Position numbers and translations under genes: made by a program
Notes under the pieces: model-generated
Seen by the model: the letters and a program-made list of their open reading frames with translations, nothing else
Database searches by the model: none
Told to the model about the DNA's origin: nothing
NCBI GenBank assembly: GCA_017434755.1
Contig: JAFRER010000001.1
Coordinates: forward strand, 62,001-126,000
From: Oscillospiraceae bacterium
GTDB lineage: Bacteria > Bacillota > Clostridia > Oscillospirales > Oscillospiraceae
Reading direction: 5' to 3'
Length of the DNA stretch: 64,000 bases
Shown here: piece after piece, positions 1 to 8,615 of the stretch
How positions within the stretch are numbered: the first letter of the stretch is position 1
Layout of the letters: each line of letters begins with the position of its first letter

Positions 1-388
1 GGGCTGGTTCTTCCGCGCCGTGCACTGCATCCCAATCGACAGGGAGAACGTGGGACTGGATTCCGTGCGGGAGATCATCCGCCACCTGAAGAACGGAGAT
101 CTGGTCAGCATGTTCCCCGAGGGACAGATCAACAGAGCGGACGGAGAACTGGCCGGATTTAAATCCGGGATGGTGCTGATGGCCGCGCAGAGCGGGAAAC
201 CCGTGATACCGGTGTATATCCGGCCGAAACGCCGGCGTTTCGAACGTCTGGTGATGATGATCGGCGAGCCGGTCGATGTGAAAGCGATAGCCGCCGGCAG
301 CGGCATGGCCGGTATTGAAAATGCCGCGAAGCTGCTCAGGCAGCGGGAAGAAGAACTGAAAGAAAGAATCGGGAGGTCAGTTGAATGA
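1..388 (+). CDS. plsC: PlsC-type acyltransferase, 3' part only
   Basis: C-terminal part of a 1-acylglycerol-3-phosphate acyltransferase family protein; the frame is open to the left edge, so the start and the upstream NHxxxxD catalytic motif lie outside the window. Seen here is the FPEGQIN block (family FPEG[ST]), followed by the GFKSG and VIPVYI blocks that line the glycerophosphate and acyl pockets. Family members transfer an acyl group from acyl-ACP or acyl-CoA to a lysophospholipid or lysophosphatidate at the inner membrane. Its stop overlaps the next start (ATGA), so it is translationally coupled to the acyl ligase. That pairing resembles the fused acyltransferase and acyl-ACP synthetase halves of E. 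coli Aas, which is inference. A GTG at 20 is only an internal codon. Confidence 0.85.
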   Translation, partial: GWFFRAVHCIPIDRENVGLDSVREIIRHLKNGDLVSMFPEGQINRADGELAGFKSGMVLMAAQSGKPVIPVYIRPKRRRFERLVMMIGEPVDVKAIAAGSGMAGIENAAKLLRQREEELKERIGRSVE

Positions 389-1890
389 AAACACCGTCAA
401 GAGAGATCTGGCGCAAATATACCGAAGCGGAGACCTTTGACCGCATAGTCGGATTCGATTCCGTGGCGCAGATGTGGTCCGTGCGCTCGAAAGAGTTCGC
501 GGACAGTACGGCGATCGTCGATCAGGGCGAGTCTGTGAGCTATTCGGCGCTCGACGCGGAAGTCGCGCGCTTTCGCAGCCGTCTGGGGGCGGACATGGCC
601 AAAGGCACGTGCGTGGGCCTGCTGATACCCAATTCCCTCGCGTTCGTCCGCGCCTTTCTGGCCGTTGTGACCCTCGGAGGCACGGCCGTTATCCTGCCTG
701 CGCATCTGGATGAGAAAGCGGTCTTCGGCTGCTGCATGAAATTCGGGATCCGGAAACTGGTCTGTGTGCCGGAGACGGAGGAACGGACCGCCTTCGCAGC
801 CGGACGCGTTCCGGGGCTCGAGGTGATCCCGGCCGGCGATCTCCCGGACACCGCGGCTCCCGCTGCGGAAGTCGGGGGAAGCGATCCCTGCGTCATCATG
901 TTCACCGGCGGCACGACCGGAAAAAGCAAGGGCTGCCTCCTTTCAAACACCGCCGTCATGCAGGGTACCGTCAACGGCTGCTACGGCTATGCGGAGGTGT
1001 TTGAACAGCGCTATCTGCTGATCCTGCCCCTCAGCCATGTTTTCGGGCTCATCCGCAATCTGCTCACAAGCCTGTATACAGGCAGCGCTCTCTTCATCTG
1101 CCGGAACAACAAGGACATGTTCCGGGATATCGCGGTCTTCCGGCCGACGGTCCTGGTCATGGTCCCCGCGCTGGCGGAGATGGCGCTGAGCCTGTCGAAA
1201 AAGTTCGGGCGCAACATGCTCGGCGAAGATCTGAAGACCATTATCTGCGGCGCGGCGCCCGTCGCGCCCTACCTCGTCGCGGCGTACAAGGAGATCGGCA
1301 TCGATCTGTTTCCGGGATACGGCCTGACGGAATCGGCCAACCTGGTCTCCGGAAATCCGGAGAGCCTGCGTCTGCCGGAGTCGGTCGGGATCATGTACCC
1401 GGATCAGGAATACCGCATCGAAGACGGCGAACTGTGGCTGAAGGGCCTGAACATGTTCGACGGGTATATCGGAGAAGAGGAGGAGTCCCGGACGGAGGGC
1501 TGGTTCCGCACCGGCGATCTCGTCCGTGTGGACGAAGAGGGCTTCCTCTATATAACCGGACGTATCAAGGAGATAATCGTCCTGCCCAGCGGGGAGAACG
1601 TATCCCCCGCCGAGGTCGAGGCGCACTTCAACGCGCTCGACTGCGTGCAGGATTCGCAGGTGTTCGAGGCGGAAAACGATAACGGAAGCGTTATCCTCGC
1701 CCTCGAGGTCGTCCCGCGCATGACCGCGCTTACGGCGGTACCCCCGGAGGAAGTGCACAGCTTTGTGCGGGGAGAACTGGAAAAAGTGAACCGTGCTCTT
1801 CCGTCCTTCCAGCAGGTCAGCCGGATCGTCATCCGCGACAGGGACTTTGACCGGACGCCGAGCATGAAGATCGCGAGATATAAAAAATGA
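385..1890 (+). CDS. AMP-forming acyl-CoA/acyl-ACP synthetase
   Basis: Class I adenylate-forming enzyme, 501 residues, the usual length. The P-loop-like motif MFTGGTTGKSKG lies at residues 172-183, GYGLTES near 311, TGDL with the ITGRIKEII hinge from about 376, and the catalytic A10 lysine in PSMKIARY at K495. Such enzymes activate a carboxylic acid as acyl-AMP and pass it to a thiol. Because a carrier protein gene follows directly with an ATGA overlap, the acceptor is more likely that ACP than free CoA (inference). No membrane segment is evident. It sits between the acyltransferase and ACP genes, which suggests loading of acyl chains for phospholipid acylation. The exact acid substrate cannot be read from sequence. 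Confidence 0.88.
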   Translation: MKTPSREIWRKYTEAETFDRIVGFDSVAQMWSVRSKEFADSTAIVDQGESVSYSALDAEVARFRSRLGADMAKGTCVGLLIPNSLAFVRAFLAVVTLGGTAVILPAHLDEKAVFGCCMKFGIRKLVCVPETEERTAFAAGRVPGLEVIPAGDLPDTAAPAAEVGGSDPCVIMFTGGTTGKSKGCLLSNTAVMQGTVNGCYGYAEVFEQRYLLILPLSHVFGLIRNLLTSLYTGSALFICRNNKDMFRDIAVFRPTVLVMVPALAEMALSLSKKFGRNMLGEDLKTIICGAAPVAPYLVAAYKEIGIDLFPGYGLTESANLVSGNPESLRLPESVGIMYPDQEYRIEDGELWLKGLNMFDGYIGEEEESRTEGWFRTGDLVRVDEEGFLYITGRIKEIIVLPSGENVSPAEVEAHFNALDCVQDSQVFEAENDNGSVILALEVVPRMTALTAVPPEEVHSFVRGELEKVNRALPSFQQVSRIVIRDRDFDRTPSMKIARYKK

Positions 1891-2153
1891 GCAGAGAAGA
1901 GATCATCGCAAGACTGAAAACCATCCTGCTCGACACCGATGAACGGAGTGCCGCGGCGCTGGACGCCTGCGGCGAGGATGCCGAACTGACCACCGATCTG
2001 GGTCTGAACTCGGTCGGTATGCTCTTCATGGTCATCTCCATCGAAGAGAGCTTCGGCGTCGTGTTTGAAAATGTCGCGATAGGCGATTTCGTGACGGTCC
2101 GGGACGTGGTCGATTATCTGGAGACCCGTCTGAAAGAGACCGGTGCCCTTTGA
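1887..2153 (+). CDS. Dedicated acyl carrier protein
   Basis: An 88-residue acidic, helical carrier protein. The phosphopantetheine site is S42 in DLGLNSVGM; the usual DSL triplet reads NSV here, a variation seen in specialised ACPs rather than in housekeeping AcpP. The downstream helix (FMVISIEESFGV) matches helix II/III of the fold. The start overlaps the ligase stop (ATGA), so the two are made together. It probably carries the acyl group produced by that ligase to the PlsC-type enzyme. It could instead serve a small polyketide or lipid pathway, but no ketosynthase is visible in this window. Confidence 0.88.
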   Translation: MSREEIIARLKTILLDTDERSAAALDACGEDAELTTDLGLNSVGMLFMVISIEESFGVVFENVAIGDFVTVRDVVDYLETRLKETGAL

Positions 2154-2259
2154 TGCGAAGGGCGCATACAACGCAAGTAAGCGCTTCTGCCGTTTCGGAT
2201 GGATGCTTCCGGCGTCCGGCGTGCGGCAGGGAAGCGACCGGGGAGAGGAGTAAGGCTCT

Positions 2260-3195
2260 GTGTGGATAGTTTGGCTGATCGCGGCACTTGCCGGATCGTG
2301 GCTGCTTTTTATTCTTCTGCCCTCGCTTATCAGCTTCCGGGTGGCTTTCCGCAGAAGAAACGGGCCGCCCCGCTGCCCGTATGCTCCGGGAGAACAGCAC
2401 TATGAGGAATGGGCGCAGGCAAAGCGGGAACTGGAGGCTCTTTCCTGGCGCAGGCTTAATCTGCGCGCGCGGGACAGGGTCGAACTGACAGCCGATTATC
2501 TGGATCTGGGGCAGAAAAGGACCGCTGTCTTCATGCACGGCTTCCAGAGCTGCGCGATGAACAATTTCGCGCTGCAGGGCCGCTTCCTTGCCGGACAGGG
2601 ATTCAATCTTCTTTTCGTGACGCAGCGTGCCCACGGGGAGAGCGGAGGCATCTACTCGGGACTCGGTCTCGCGGAGGCGGAGGATCTGCTCGAATGGCTG
2701 CGGCTGATCCGGGAGCAGAAGGGCGGCGATCAGGTGCTGGTCTGCGGGATGAGCATGGGCGCCGCCGCCGCCGCATACGCGTCGGAACACATGGACAGGG
2801 AACAGGTCAAAGCGCTGTTTCTTGACTGCCCTTTCCGCTCGCCGGAGACGCAGATCGTCCGGGACTGCCATGCGCGGCATATTCCCTGGCTGCTCATGCG
2901 CGGAGTCGTCCGGGCGCTGTTCCGCTCCCTTTTCAGGGAGAAGCTCAGCCGGACCGTAGATGGGAGCCTGCGAAAGAATACGATACCGGTCCTGTTTTTC
3001 CACGGAGAATACGACAGGACGGTCCCCTATGAGGAAGGACTGCAGATCTATCAGAGCTGCGCTTCCGAAAAGGAATTCTGCTGTGTTCCGGAGGCGGGGC
3101 ATGCACTGGCTTTCCCGTTCGGCGGAAACATCGCCGAGAAAAAACTGACCGATCTCATCCGGCGCTGCTTCGACAGTCCGGATCAGAATGATTAA
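2260..3195 (+). CDS. Membrane-anchored alpha/beta hydrolase
   Basis: A 311-residue serine hydrolase of the alpha/beta fold. Residues 2-30 form a hydrophobic signal anchor, so the enzyme probably faces outward or sits at the membrane. The nucleophile elbow is GMSMG with S165, the acid is D252 in HGEYDRT, and the histidine is H281 in EAGHAL; an oxyanion HG occurs at 93-94. The GTG start at 2260 follows a GGAGAGGAG ribosome binding site. The gene lies in an operon of lipid-acylation genes, so an esterase, lipase or lysophospholipase role is plausible, but the substrate is not determined by the motifs. It resembles the product at 7208-8149 in length and plan. Confidence 0.8.
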   Translation: MWIVWLIAALAGSWLLFILLPSLISFRVAFRRRNGPPRCPYAPGEQHYEEWAQAKRELEALSWRRLNLRARDRVELTADYLDLGQKRTAVFMHGFQSCAMNNFALQGRFLAGQGFNLLFVTQRAHGESGGIYSGLGLAEAEDLLEWLRLIREQKGGDQVLVCGMSMGAAAAAYASEHMDREQVKALFLDCPFRSPETQIVRDCHARHIPWLLMRGVVRALFRSLFREKLSRTVDGSLRKNTIPVLFFHGEYDRTVPYEEGLQIYQSCASEKEFCCVPEAGHALAFPFGGNIAEKKLTDLIRRCFDSPDQND

Positions 3196-3225
3196 ACAAT
3201 ACCTGTACAGGAGAGAACGGAAACG

Positions 3226-4158
3226 ATGAGACCTTATGCCATTCTGGCCGATGCCACCTGCGATCTTCCGGAGGAACTGCAGAAACGGTATGATATCCGG
3301 GTCATCCCGGGACATCTTCGTCTGCCCGACGGCAGCGAAGTGCTGTCCTGGCCGCGCTGGGATCTGTTCACGAGAGAGGAATTCTACGCGGATCTGAAAA
3401 AACGGCCCAATGAGTACAGCACGTCTCCGGCAAACGTGGAGGAGTTCGCGCAGGCACTGGAAAAATGTGCTGCGGAGGGACTGGATGCACTGGTCCTCAC
3501 CATCTCGTCCGGCATAAGCGGCGCTTTCAATTTCCTGCAGCTTGCGGCGAGACAGACGCAGGAGAAGCATCCGGAGATGAAGATCCGCTGTGTGGATTCG
3601 CTGCGCTTCGGTCCCGGCCACGGACTGATGACCGTCCGTGCCTCGGAACTCAGGGCGGAAGGCCTGGATCTGGACGCCGCGGCCGATTGGCTCGAAGAAA
3701 ACAAGAACCGTTATCATCAGGCCGGCTGGCTCGATGATCTCTCCTTTGTGGCCAGCAAGGGAAGGCTGACGCATCCGAAAGCCTTCTTCGGCACGCTGGC
3801 GGGCGTGAAGCCGATCGGGGAGTTCGACTACAACGGTCTCACCACCGTGATCGGAAAAGTGAAGGGCGCGAAGGCGGCCTATGCTGCCCTGCTGGAGTAT
3901 ATGGCGCAGACCATCGAGGATCCTTCCTCCCAGACGGTCTATATCGCGCAAAGCAGCCGTCTGCCGCAGGCGGAGGCGTACCGGGAGATGATCCTGGAGC
4001 GTTTCCGGCCGAAAGAGGTCCTTATCTGCGACGTACACCCGCTTTGCGGCGTGAACATCGGCCCGGGACTCATGGCGGCCTATTATGTCGGAAAGCCCAT
4101 CTCCGCGGACCTGAGCGAAGAGCGGGCGATAATCGAGAAAGTATCCGGACAGGGCTGA
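3226..4158 (+). CDS. fakB: DegV family fatty acid-binding protein (FakB-like)
   Basis: A full-length (310 residues) DegV protein, recognised by the N-terminal ILADATCDLP start, the central TISSGISGAFN serine-rich loop that holds the fatty acid carboxylate, and the C-terminal VHPLCGVNIGPG segment. FakB proteins bind a free fatty acid and present it to the kinase FakA, giving acyl-phosphate for PlsX/PlsY. A FakA-type gene lies one gene downstream, so both halves of the kinase are in the same operon. The ATG at 3226 is preceded by AGGAGAG. Head-group or chain specificity cannot be inferred. Confidence 0.87.
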   Translation: MRPYAILADATCDLPEELQKRYDIRVIPGHLRLPDGSEVLSWPRWDLFTREEFYADLKKRPNEYSTSPANVEEFAQALEKCAAEGLDALVLTISSGISGAFNFLQLAARQTQEKHPEMKIRCVDSLRFGPGHGLMTVRASELRAEGLDLDAAADWLEENKNRYHQAGWLDDLSFVASKGRLTHPKAFFGTLAGVKPIGEFDYNGLTTVIGKVKGAKAAYAALLEYMAQTIEDPSSQTVYIAQSSRLPQAEAYREMILERFRPKEVLICDVHPLCGVNIGPGLMAAYYVGKPISADLSEERAIIEKVSGQG

Positions 4159-4162
4159 ACAG

Positions 4163-5551
4163 ATGAAAAAGATAACGAAAAAAGGACAGATCATCCTCTA
4201 CGCCGCATCCGGTCTGGGGATCAACATGCTGAATCTCATGATGAACTCCTACCTCTGCAGCGCGCTGCTCGTGGGGGGCTTCGGCGAAGCGGCCGTGCCC
4301 TTCCAGACCTTTGCGCAGCGGGATCTGGTGCTGAACGACACGCTTCTTTGGTTTAAGGCACTGACGGTGTGGGGCCTTTTCGTCCTGATCGCGAAGATCA
4401 TAGACGGCGTCATCGATATCCCCATGGCCGCCTTTACCGATGCCCTGCGGAGCCGCTGGGGCCGCCGCAGGCCCTCCCTTGTGACCGGTCTTTCGATCCT
4501 GATCGCGTCCTATCTGCTCTTTCTGGTGATCCCGCAGCCGCAGGGCGCCACCTGGCTCAATACGCTGTACTATGCCGTGGTCCTCTGTATCTTCTACACG
4601 AGCTATACCCTGACGATGGTCACCTATTACGCGACCTACACCGAGATCGTGGACACGCAGGAGGCGCGCAACCTCCTGTCCAACGCCAAGAGCGTGTTCG
4701 ACATCGTGTATTTCATCCTGGGCTATGTCGGCGTGCGCATCCTGCTCAACGGCATCAACATCCGCCCGGTCGCACTGATGGTCCTTCCGCTTGCGGTGAC
4801 GATGCTGATCCCGCTTTTCATGATCAAAGAGCCTTCCTCTCTGGATGGACACGCCGGAAACGAAGCTTCCTCCCGCACGGTGGGCCTTGTGTCTTCTCTG
4901 AAGCATACCTTCCGCAACCGGCCATTCATCGTCTGGATGCTGGTCTATTCCTTCATGACCTTCGGCGTGCAGCTCTTCCTCGGCGGGATCAACGAGTATT
5001 TCTCCTTTGTGGGGATGAGCATGATCCTCGTGATGATCGCGGCGTTCGTGCCGGTCCCGTTCACGCTGATGCTGTATAACCGCATCCTGCGGCGCCGGGG
5101 CTTCGGTCATGCCTTCCGCTATGCGCTCGTGATGTTCACGGTCAGCATGGTCTATATGTTCGCGGTATCCCGCCTTTCCGCGGGGATCCTGAAGACGGTG
5201 CTCTCCGTAACGACCGGCCTTGTCGCTTCCTTTGCGATCGGCGCGCTGTTTGCAGTGGCCTATTCGGTCCCGTCCCAGCTCGCGGCCGATGAGGAGGAAA
5301 AGACGGGCGTATCCAATTCCGCCATGTATTTTGCCGTGCAGGGCCTGTTTTCCGGCGTGGCGACGGGGATCGGCACCGGCGTGGTGCTGAATGCGCTCAA
5401 AGGCACGGAAAGCGCCGGATCCGGCGCGATCCGCTTTATGACCCTGATCGCCGCGGCCGCGACGACGCTGTCCTTCATTCTGACCTATACGCTCCCGAAG
5501 AGCCTCTCGACCCTTGGAACCACGGAAGAAAGGAAATCGCCGGACGAATGA
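4163..5551 (+). CDS. GPH (MelB-like) family cation symporter
   Basis: A 462-residue polytopic protein with about 12 membrane segments. The IAKIIDGVIDIP motif followed by the charged RSRWGRRRP loop is typical of the glycoside-pentoside-hexuronide:cation symporter family. The family mostly imports sugars with Na+ or H+, but its animal member MFSD2A carries lysophosphatidylcholine. Here the gene lies between FakB and FakA genes: 4 bp after the first and overlapping the second by ATGA. A lipid, lysolipid or lipid-derived glycoside cargo therefore deserves consideration; this is inference from context, and a sugar substrate is not excluded. Confidence 0.82.
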   Translation: MKKITKKGQIILYAASGLGINMLNLMMNSYLCSALLVGGFGEAAVPFQTFAQRDLVLNDTLLWFKALTVWGLFVLIAKIIDGVIDIPMAAFTDALRSRWGRRRPSLVTGLSILIASYLLFLVIPQPQGATWLNTLYYAVVLCIFYTSYTLTMVTYYATYTEIVDTQEARNLLSNAKSVFDIVYFILGYVGVRILLNGINIRPVALMVLPLAVTMLIPLFMIKEPSSLDGHAGNEASSRTVGLVSSLKHTFRNRPFIVWMLVYSFMTFGVQLFLGGINEYFSFVGMSMILVMIAAFVPVPFTLMLYNRILRRRGFGHAFRYALVMFTVSMVYMFAVSRLSAGILKTVLSVTTGLVASFAIGALFAVAYSVPSQLAADEEEKTGVSNSAMYFAVQGLFSGVATGIGTGVVLNALKGTESAGSGAIRFMTLIAAAATTLSFILTYTLPKSLSTLGTTEERKSPDE

Positions 5552-7197
5552 GCATCCGCAGGATAAACGGATTCCAGCTTGAAAAGATGGTCCGCAGCGG
5601 TCTGGCCAATCTCCAGAACGCGGAGGAGGAACTGAACCGGCTGAACGTCTTTCCCGTTGCCGACGGGGATACGGGCACCAATATGTGCCTGACGCTTTCC
5701 AACGGCATCCGGCAGGCGGAAAGCCACGGGGAAGCGGGACTCTATATGCGCGATCTGAGCAGCGGGATGCTGCTCGGTGCGCGGGGCAATTCCGGCGTGA
5801 TCCTGTCGCAGCTGTTCCGCGGCATGGCGCAGGAACTTGCCGGAGCTCCGCTGATCGGGCCCGGTGAAATGCGAAACGCCCTGATCCGCGCCTACCGCAC
5901 CGCGTACAGCGTTGTGGTGCAGCCGGTGGAGGGCACCATCCTGACGGTCGCCCGCGAGGGGATCGAGCATATCCGCAGCCAGATCGGCCGCCGCACCGGC
6001 GTTGATGTGATCCTCAGCATGTATATCGCCGAGATGCGAAAGACCCTCTCCTACACGCCGGAGCTGCTGAGCGTTCTCAAGGAGGCCGGTGTGGTGGACA
6101 GCGGCGCGCTCGGCTATATCACGATCTTTGAAGGCATGCTCCGCAGCCTCTACGGCGACGATCTCAAGCCGCGGCTCCCGGAGGAGGCGGAGAAAGAGAC
6201 GGCTGCCGTTTCCGCCCCCGATACGAGCCTTTTCAATGAAAACAGCAGCTTTGAGGACGGCTACTGCATGGAGTTCATCCTCCAGCTGATGAAAGATGAG
6301 CGCTATACACAGCGCTTCCGCCTTGAGAGTTATATCGATGATCTGAAGGAGCACGGGACTTCCCTGGTCGTGGTGCAGGACGGGACACGCGTCAAAGTGC
6401 ACATCCATACGCACCGGCCGGCAAGGATCATCCGGATCAGTCAGGAATTCGGCGAATTTGTTACCTTCAAGCTGGAGAACATGCAGCTCCAGCACAATGA
6501 GCAGCAGCACAGAAGACCCGCACCGGGACCGAAGATCCCGCTTGCTTCGGTAGCGGTGATCAACGGCGAGGGGATGCGGGAATGCTGTGTCCGCCTCGGA
6601 TGCGGCGCCCTGGTGGACGGCGGGAGCACGATGAATCCCTCCGCGCAGGATTTCCTGAAAGCCTTCCGCAGTCTTCGGGCGGAGTGCATAGCGGTCCTTC
6701 CGAACAATCCCAACGCGGTCCTTGCGGCGGAACAGGCCGCGGCCATGGTCGAAGACTGCCGTGTGGAGGTCCTGCCGAGCCGCAGCATGGCGGAGGGGTA
6801 TTTCGCCCTGGCCATGGATGTGGCGGACAGCGCGGATGCGGATTTCCGCCTGCGCCAGATGAGCGCCGGGATCAGAGACGTTCTGACCTTCGGCCTGACA
6901 ACGGCTTACCGGGATTGCGAAGGGGAGATCAGCTGCCGGAAAGGCCAGCAGATCGTTTTGCTGGATGACAGACTCGTCGCCGCAGGAGAGGATGCCGTGG
7001 ACTGCCTGCTTGCGGCTTTGGAGAAAGTCCCGGAGGCGGAGGAGAAGGAGACCTGCCTGCTCTTTCGCGGGGAAGGCGCGGAGGAGGAAGAGAGCGAGGC
7101 GCTCTGGGAGGCACTGTCCGCCCGCTATCCCCTGATGGATATCCAGGAGCTGGATGGCGGTCAGGCGCTTTACCGCTGGCTGATCGGGCTCAGCTGA
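5548..7197 (+). CDS. fakA: DhaL/DAK2-domain fatty acid kinase subunit (FakA-like)
   Basis: A 549-residue protein with the full FakA plan. The N-terminal DhaL nucleotide-binding domain has NVFPVADGDTGTNM (Mg-binding aspartates) and GARGNSGVILSQ. A central domain carries HIHTHRP, and a DegV-like C-terminal domain contains GGSTMNPS. FakA phosphorylates fatty acid held by FakB, giving acyl-phosphate that enters phospholipid synthesis through PlsX/PlsY. The start overlaps the stop of the transporter gene (ATGA). Kinase, binding protein, transporter, ACP and acyltransferase in one transcript point to salvage of exogenous or released fatty acids. Confidence 0.88.
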   Translation: MSIRRINGFQLEKMVRSGLANLQNAEEELNRLNVFPVADGDTGTNMCLTLSNGIRQAESHGEAGLYMRDLSSGMLLGARGNSGVILSQLFRGMAQELAGAPLIGPGEMRNALIRAYRTAYSVVVQPVEGTILTVAREGIEHIRSQIGRRTGVDVILSMYIAEMRKTLSYTPELLSVLKEAGVVDSGALGYITIFEGMLRSLYGDDLKPRLPEEAEKETAAVSAPDTSLFNENSSFEDGYCMEFILQLMKDERYTQRFRLESYIDDLKEHGTSLVVVQDGTRVKVHIHTHRPARIIRISQEFGEFVTFKLENMQLQHNEQQHRRPAPGPKIPLASVAVINGEGMRECCVRLGCGALVDGGSTMNPSAQDFLKAFRSLRAECIAVLPNNPNAVLAAEQAAAMVEDCRVEVLPSRSMAEGYFALAMDVADSADADFRLRQMSAGIRDVLTFGLTTAYRDCEGEISCRKGQQIVLLDDRLVAAGEDAVDCLLAALEKVPEAEEKETCLLFRGEGAEEEESEALWEALSARYPLMDIQELDGGQALYRWLIGLS

Positions 7198-7207
7198 GGA
7201 GGATGAA

Positions 7208-8149
7208 ATGACGATAGGATCCTGGATCCTGCTGGCCGCAGTCGGGATATTTCTGTTTTTCGGGCTGTTTCCCACATGGATCATGTCCGGCGTGCTCTAT
7301 ACGGTCCTGCTGGTGCGCAGGACGCCGGATAAGTGGGGCAGGGAATGCAGCATCCCCGACGATGAGGAATATGTCGGCATGTACAGGGAAGGTCTTGCCT
7401 GGGGCGAAAAATACGACTCGTTCCGCAGACCGGTCTCCGTGATGAGCGACGGGCTGCGTCTGGCGGGAGAGTATTTCGATTTCGGCTTTTCCCGCGCGGT
7501 GATCATCATCCCCGGCCGGATGGAGAGCTGCCTGTATTCCTACTATTTTGCCGAGCCTTACAGGGCGGCGGGCTATAATGTGCTCACCATCGACAACCGC
7601 GCCCACGGCCTGTCCGAGGGCAAGTTCTGCTCGCTGGGCTTCAAGGAGTACCGCGATATCCTCGCCTGGGGAAAGCTTCTGCATGAGCAGATGGGTGTGG
7701 AGCAGGTGGTCCTGCACGGCGTGTGCATCGGAGCCTCCGCCGCGCTTTTCGCGCTGACGGCCCCGGAATGTCCGGATTATATGGCCGGCATGGTGGCCGA
7801 CGGGATGTACACCACCTTTTATGAATCCTTCAAGAACCACATGCGGGAGGATCATCATCCGGTGTTTCCCTTCTCGCTGGAGGTCATGGCCCACATCCGC
7901 CTGTACGGCGGCGCGAACGTGGTGACCGACGGACCGGTCCGCCGCATCGCGCGGCTGAAGAAGCCAATATTGTTCCTGCACAGCAGGGAGGACCGTTTCT
8001 CCCTGCCGGAAAAAGCGCAGATCCTTTATGAGAAATGCACTGCGCCGAAGACCCTCCGCTGGTTTGAGAAAGGCGCGCATTCAAGGCTCCGCGTGAACGA
8101 CCCCGAGGGTTACGACCGGGCCGTCACGGAATTTCTGAAAACGTTGTGA
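7208..8149 (+). CDS. Alpha/beta hydrolase with cysteine nucleophile
   Basis: A 313-residue alpha/beta hydrolase with an N-terminal membrane anchor (about residues 5-36). The nucleophile elbow reads GVCIGAS, so C173 stands where the serine is expected. The rest of the triad is intact: D262 in HSREDRF and H291 in KGAHSR. A Cys-His-Asp triad is known in dienelactone hydrolases; elsewhere it can mean an altered or acyl-transfer activity. It is the last gene of the lipid operon, starting 10 bp after the FakA stop with GAGGAGG as ribosome binding site. Overall plan resembles the serine enzyme at 2260-3195, suggesting paralogues. Confidence 0.78.
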   Translation: MTIGSWILLAAVGIFLFFGLFPTWIMSGVLYTVLLVRRTPDKWGRECSIPDDEEYVGMYREGLAWGEKYDSFRRPVSVMSDGLRLAGEYFDFGFSRAVIIIPGRMESCLYSYYFAEPYRAAGYNVLTIDNRAHGLSEGKFCSLGFKEYRDILAWGKLLHEQMGVEQVVLHGVCIGASAALFALTAPECPDYMAGMVADGMYTTFYESFKNHMREDHHPVFPFSLEVMAHIRLYGGANVVTDGPVRRIARLKKPILFLHSREDRFSLPEKAQILYEKCTAPKTLRWFEKGAHSRLRVNDPEGYDRAVTEFLKTL

Positions 8150-8209
8150 ACGGCTTTTGCCGTGAACATAATAATCAGCGGTCCCGCACCGCGGAAAGGA
8201 GAAAAACAG

Positions 8210-8464
8210 ATGGATGTAAAGCCCTCTACCGTTCTGACAATGGGGATTCTGGCAGTCGTGACCTGCGGCTGGGGAATCCTCGGCATTATCTTCGGTGCCA
8301 TCGGCAAGAACAAGGCCCGTGCTTATGTGGATGCGTACGGACAGACCACCGGTCAGGTCAAGGCCGGCAGCATCATGTCCAAGATCGGATTCATAGTTGG
8401 TATAGTTATGACCGTGATTTGGGTGATCTACATAATCGCGATTGTCGCTTCTGGAGTGTATTGA
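8210..8464 (+). CDS. Small two-helix membrane protein, DUF4190-like
   Basis: An 84-residue protein with two hydrophobic segments separated by a short polar loop (GKNKARAYVDAYG). The ATG at 8210 is chosen over a GTG 48 bp upstream because AAAGGAG lies just before it. The pattern (glycine-rich first helix, I-IFG-IG turn, charged loop, second helix) fits DUF4190-type proteins of unknown role. The next protein (8616-9026) has the same membrane module behind a zinc ribbon. Confidence 0.7.
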   Translation: MDVKPSTVLTMGILAVVTCGWGILGIIFGAIGKNKARAYVDAYGQTTGQVKAGSIMSKIGFIVGIVMTVIWVIYIIAIVASGVY

Positions 8465-8615
8465 TCACAGAAAGCATTTGAGCATTAGTGGGGGCAGCAA
8501 CGCATTTCTGCAGTGAAATAGCATCTCAGATGTTTATTGCATTAAGAAAAAACGAACTGCTCCCGCGGGTTTATCCCGGCAGATTATCATGATTTCCGAA
8601 CAAGGAGGTATTGTT

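Noticed and set aside
2032-4194. Long open frame on the minus strand opposite the hydrolase and FakB genes
   Set aside because: It is antisense to two genes with clear catalytic motifs, has no ribosome binding site, and its composition is that of a GC-rich shadow.
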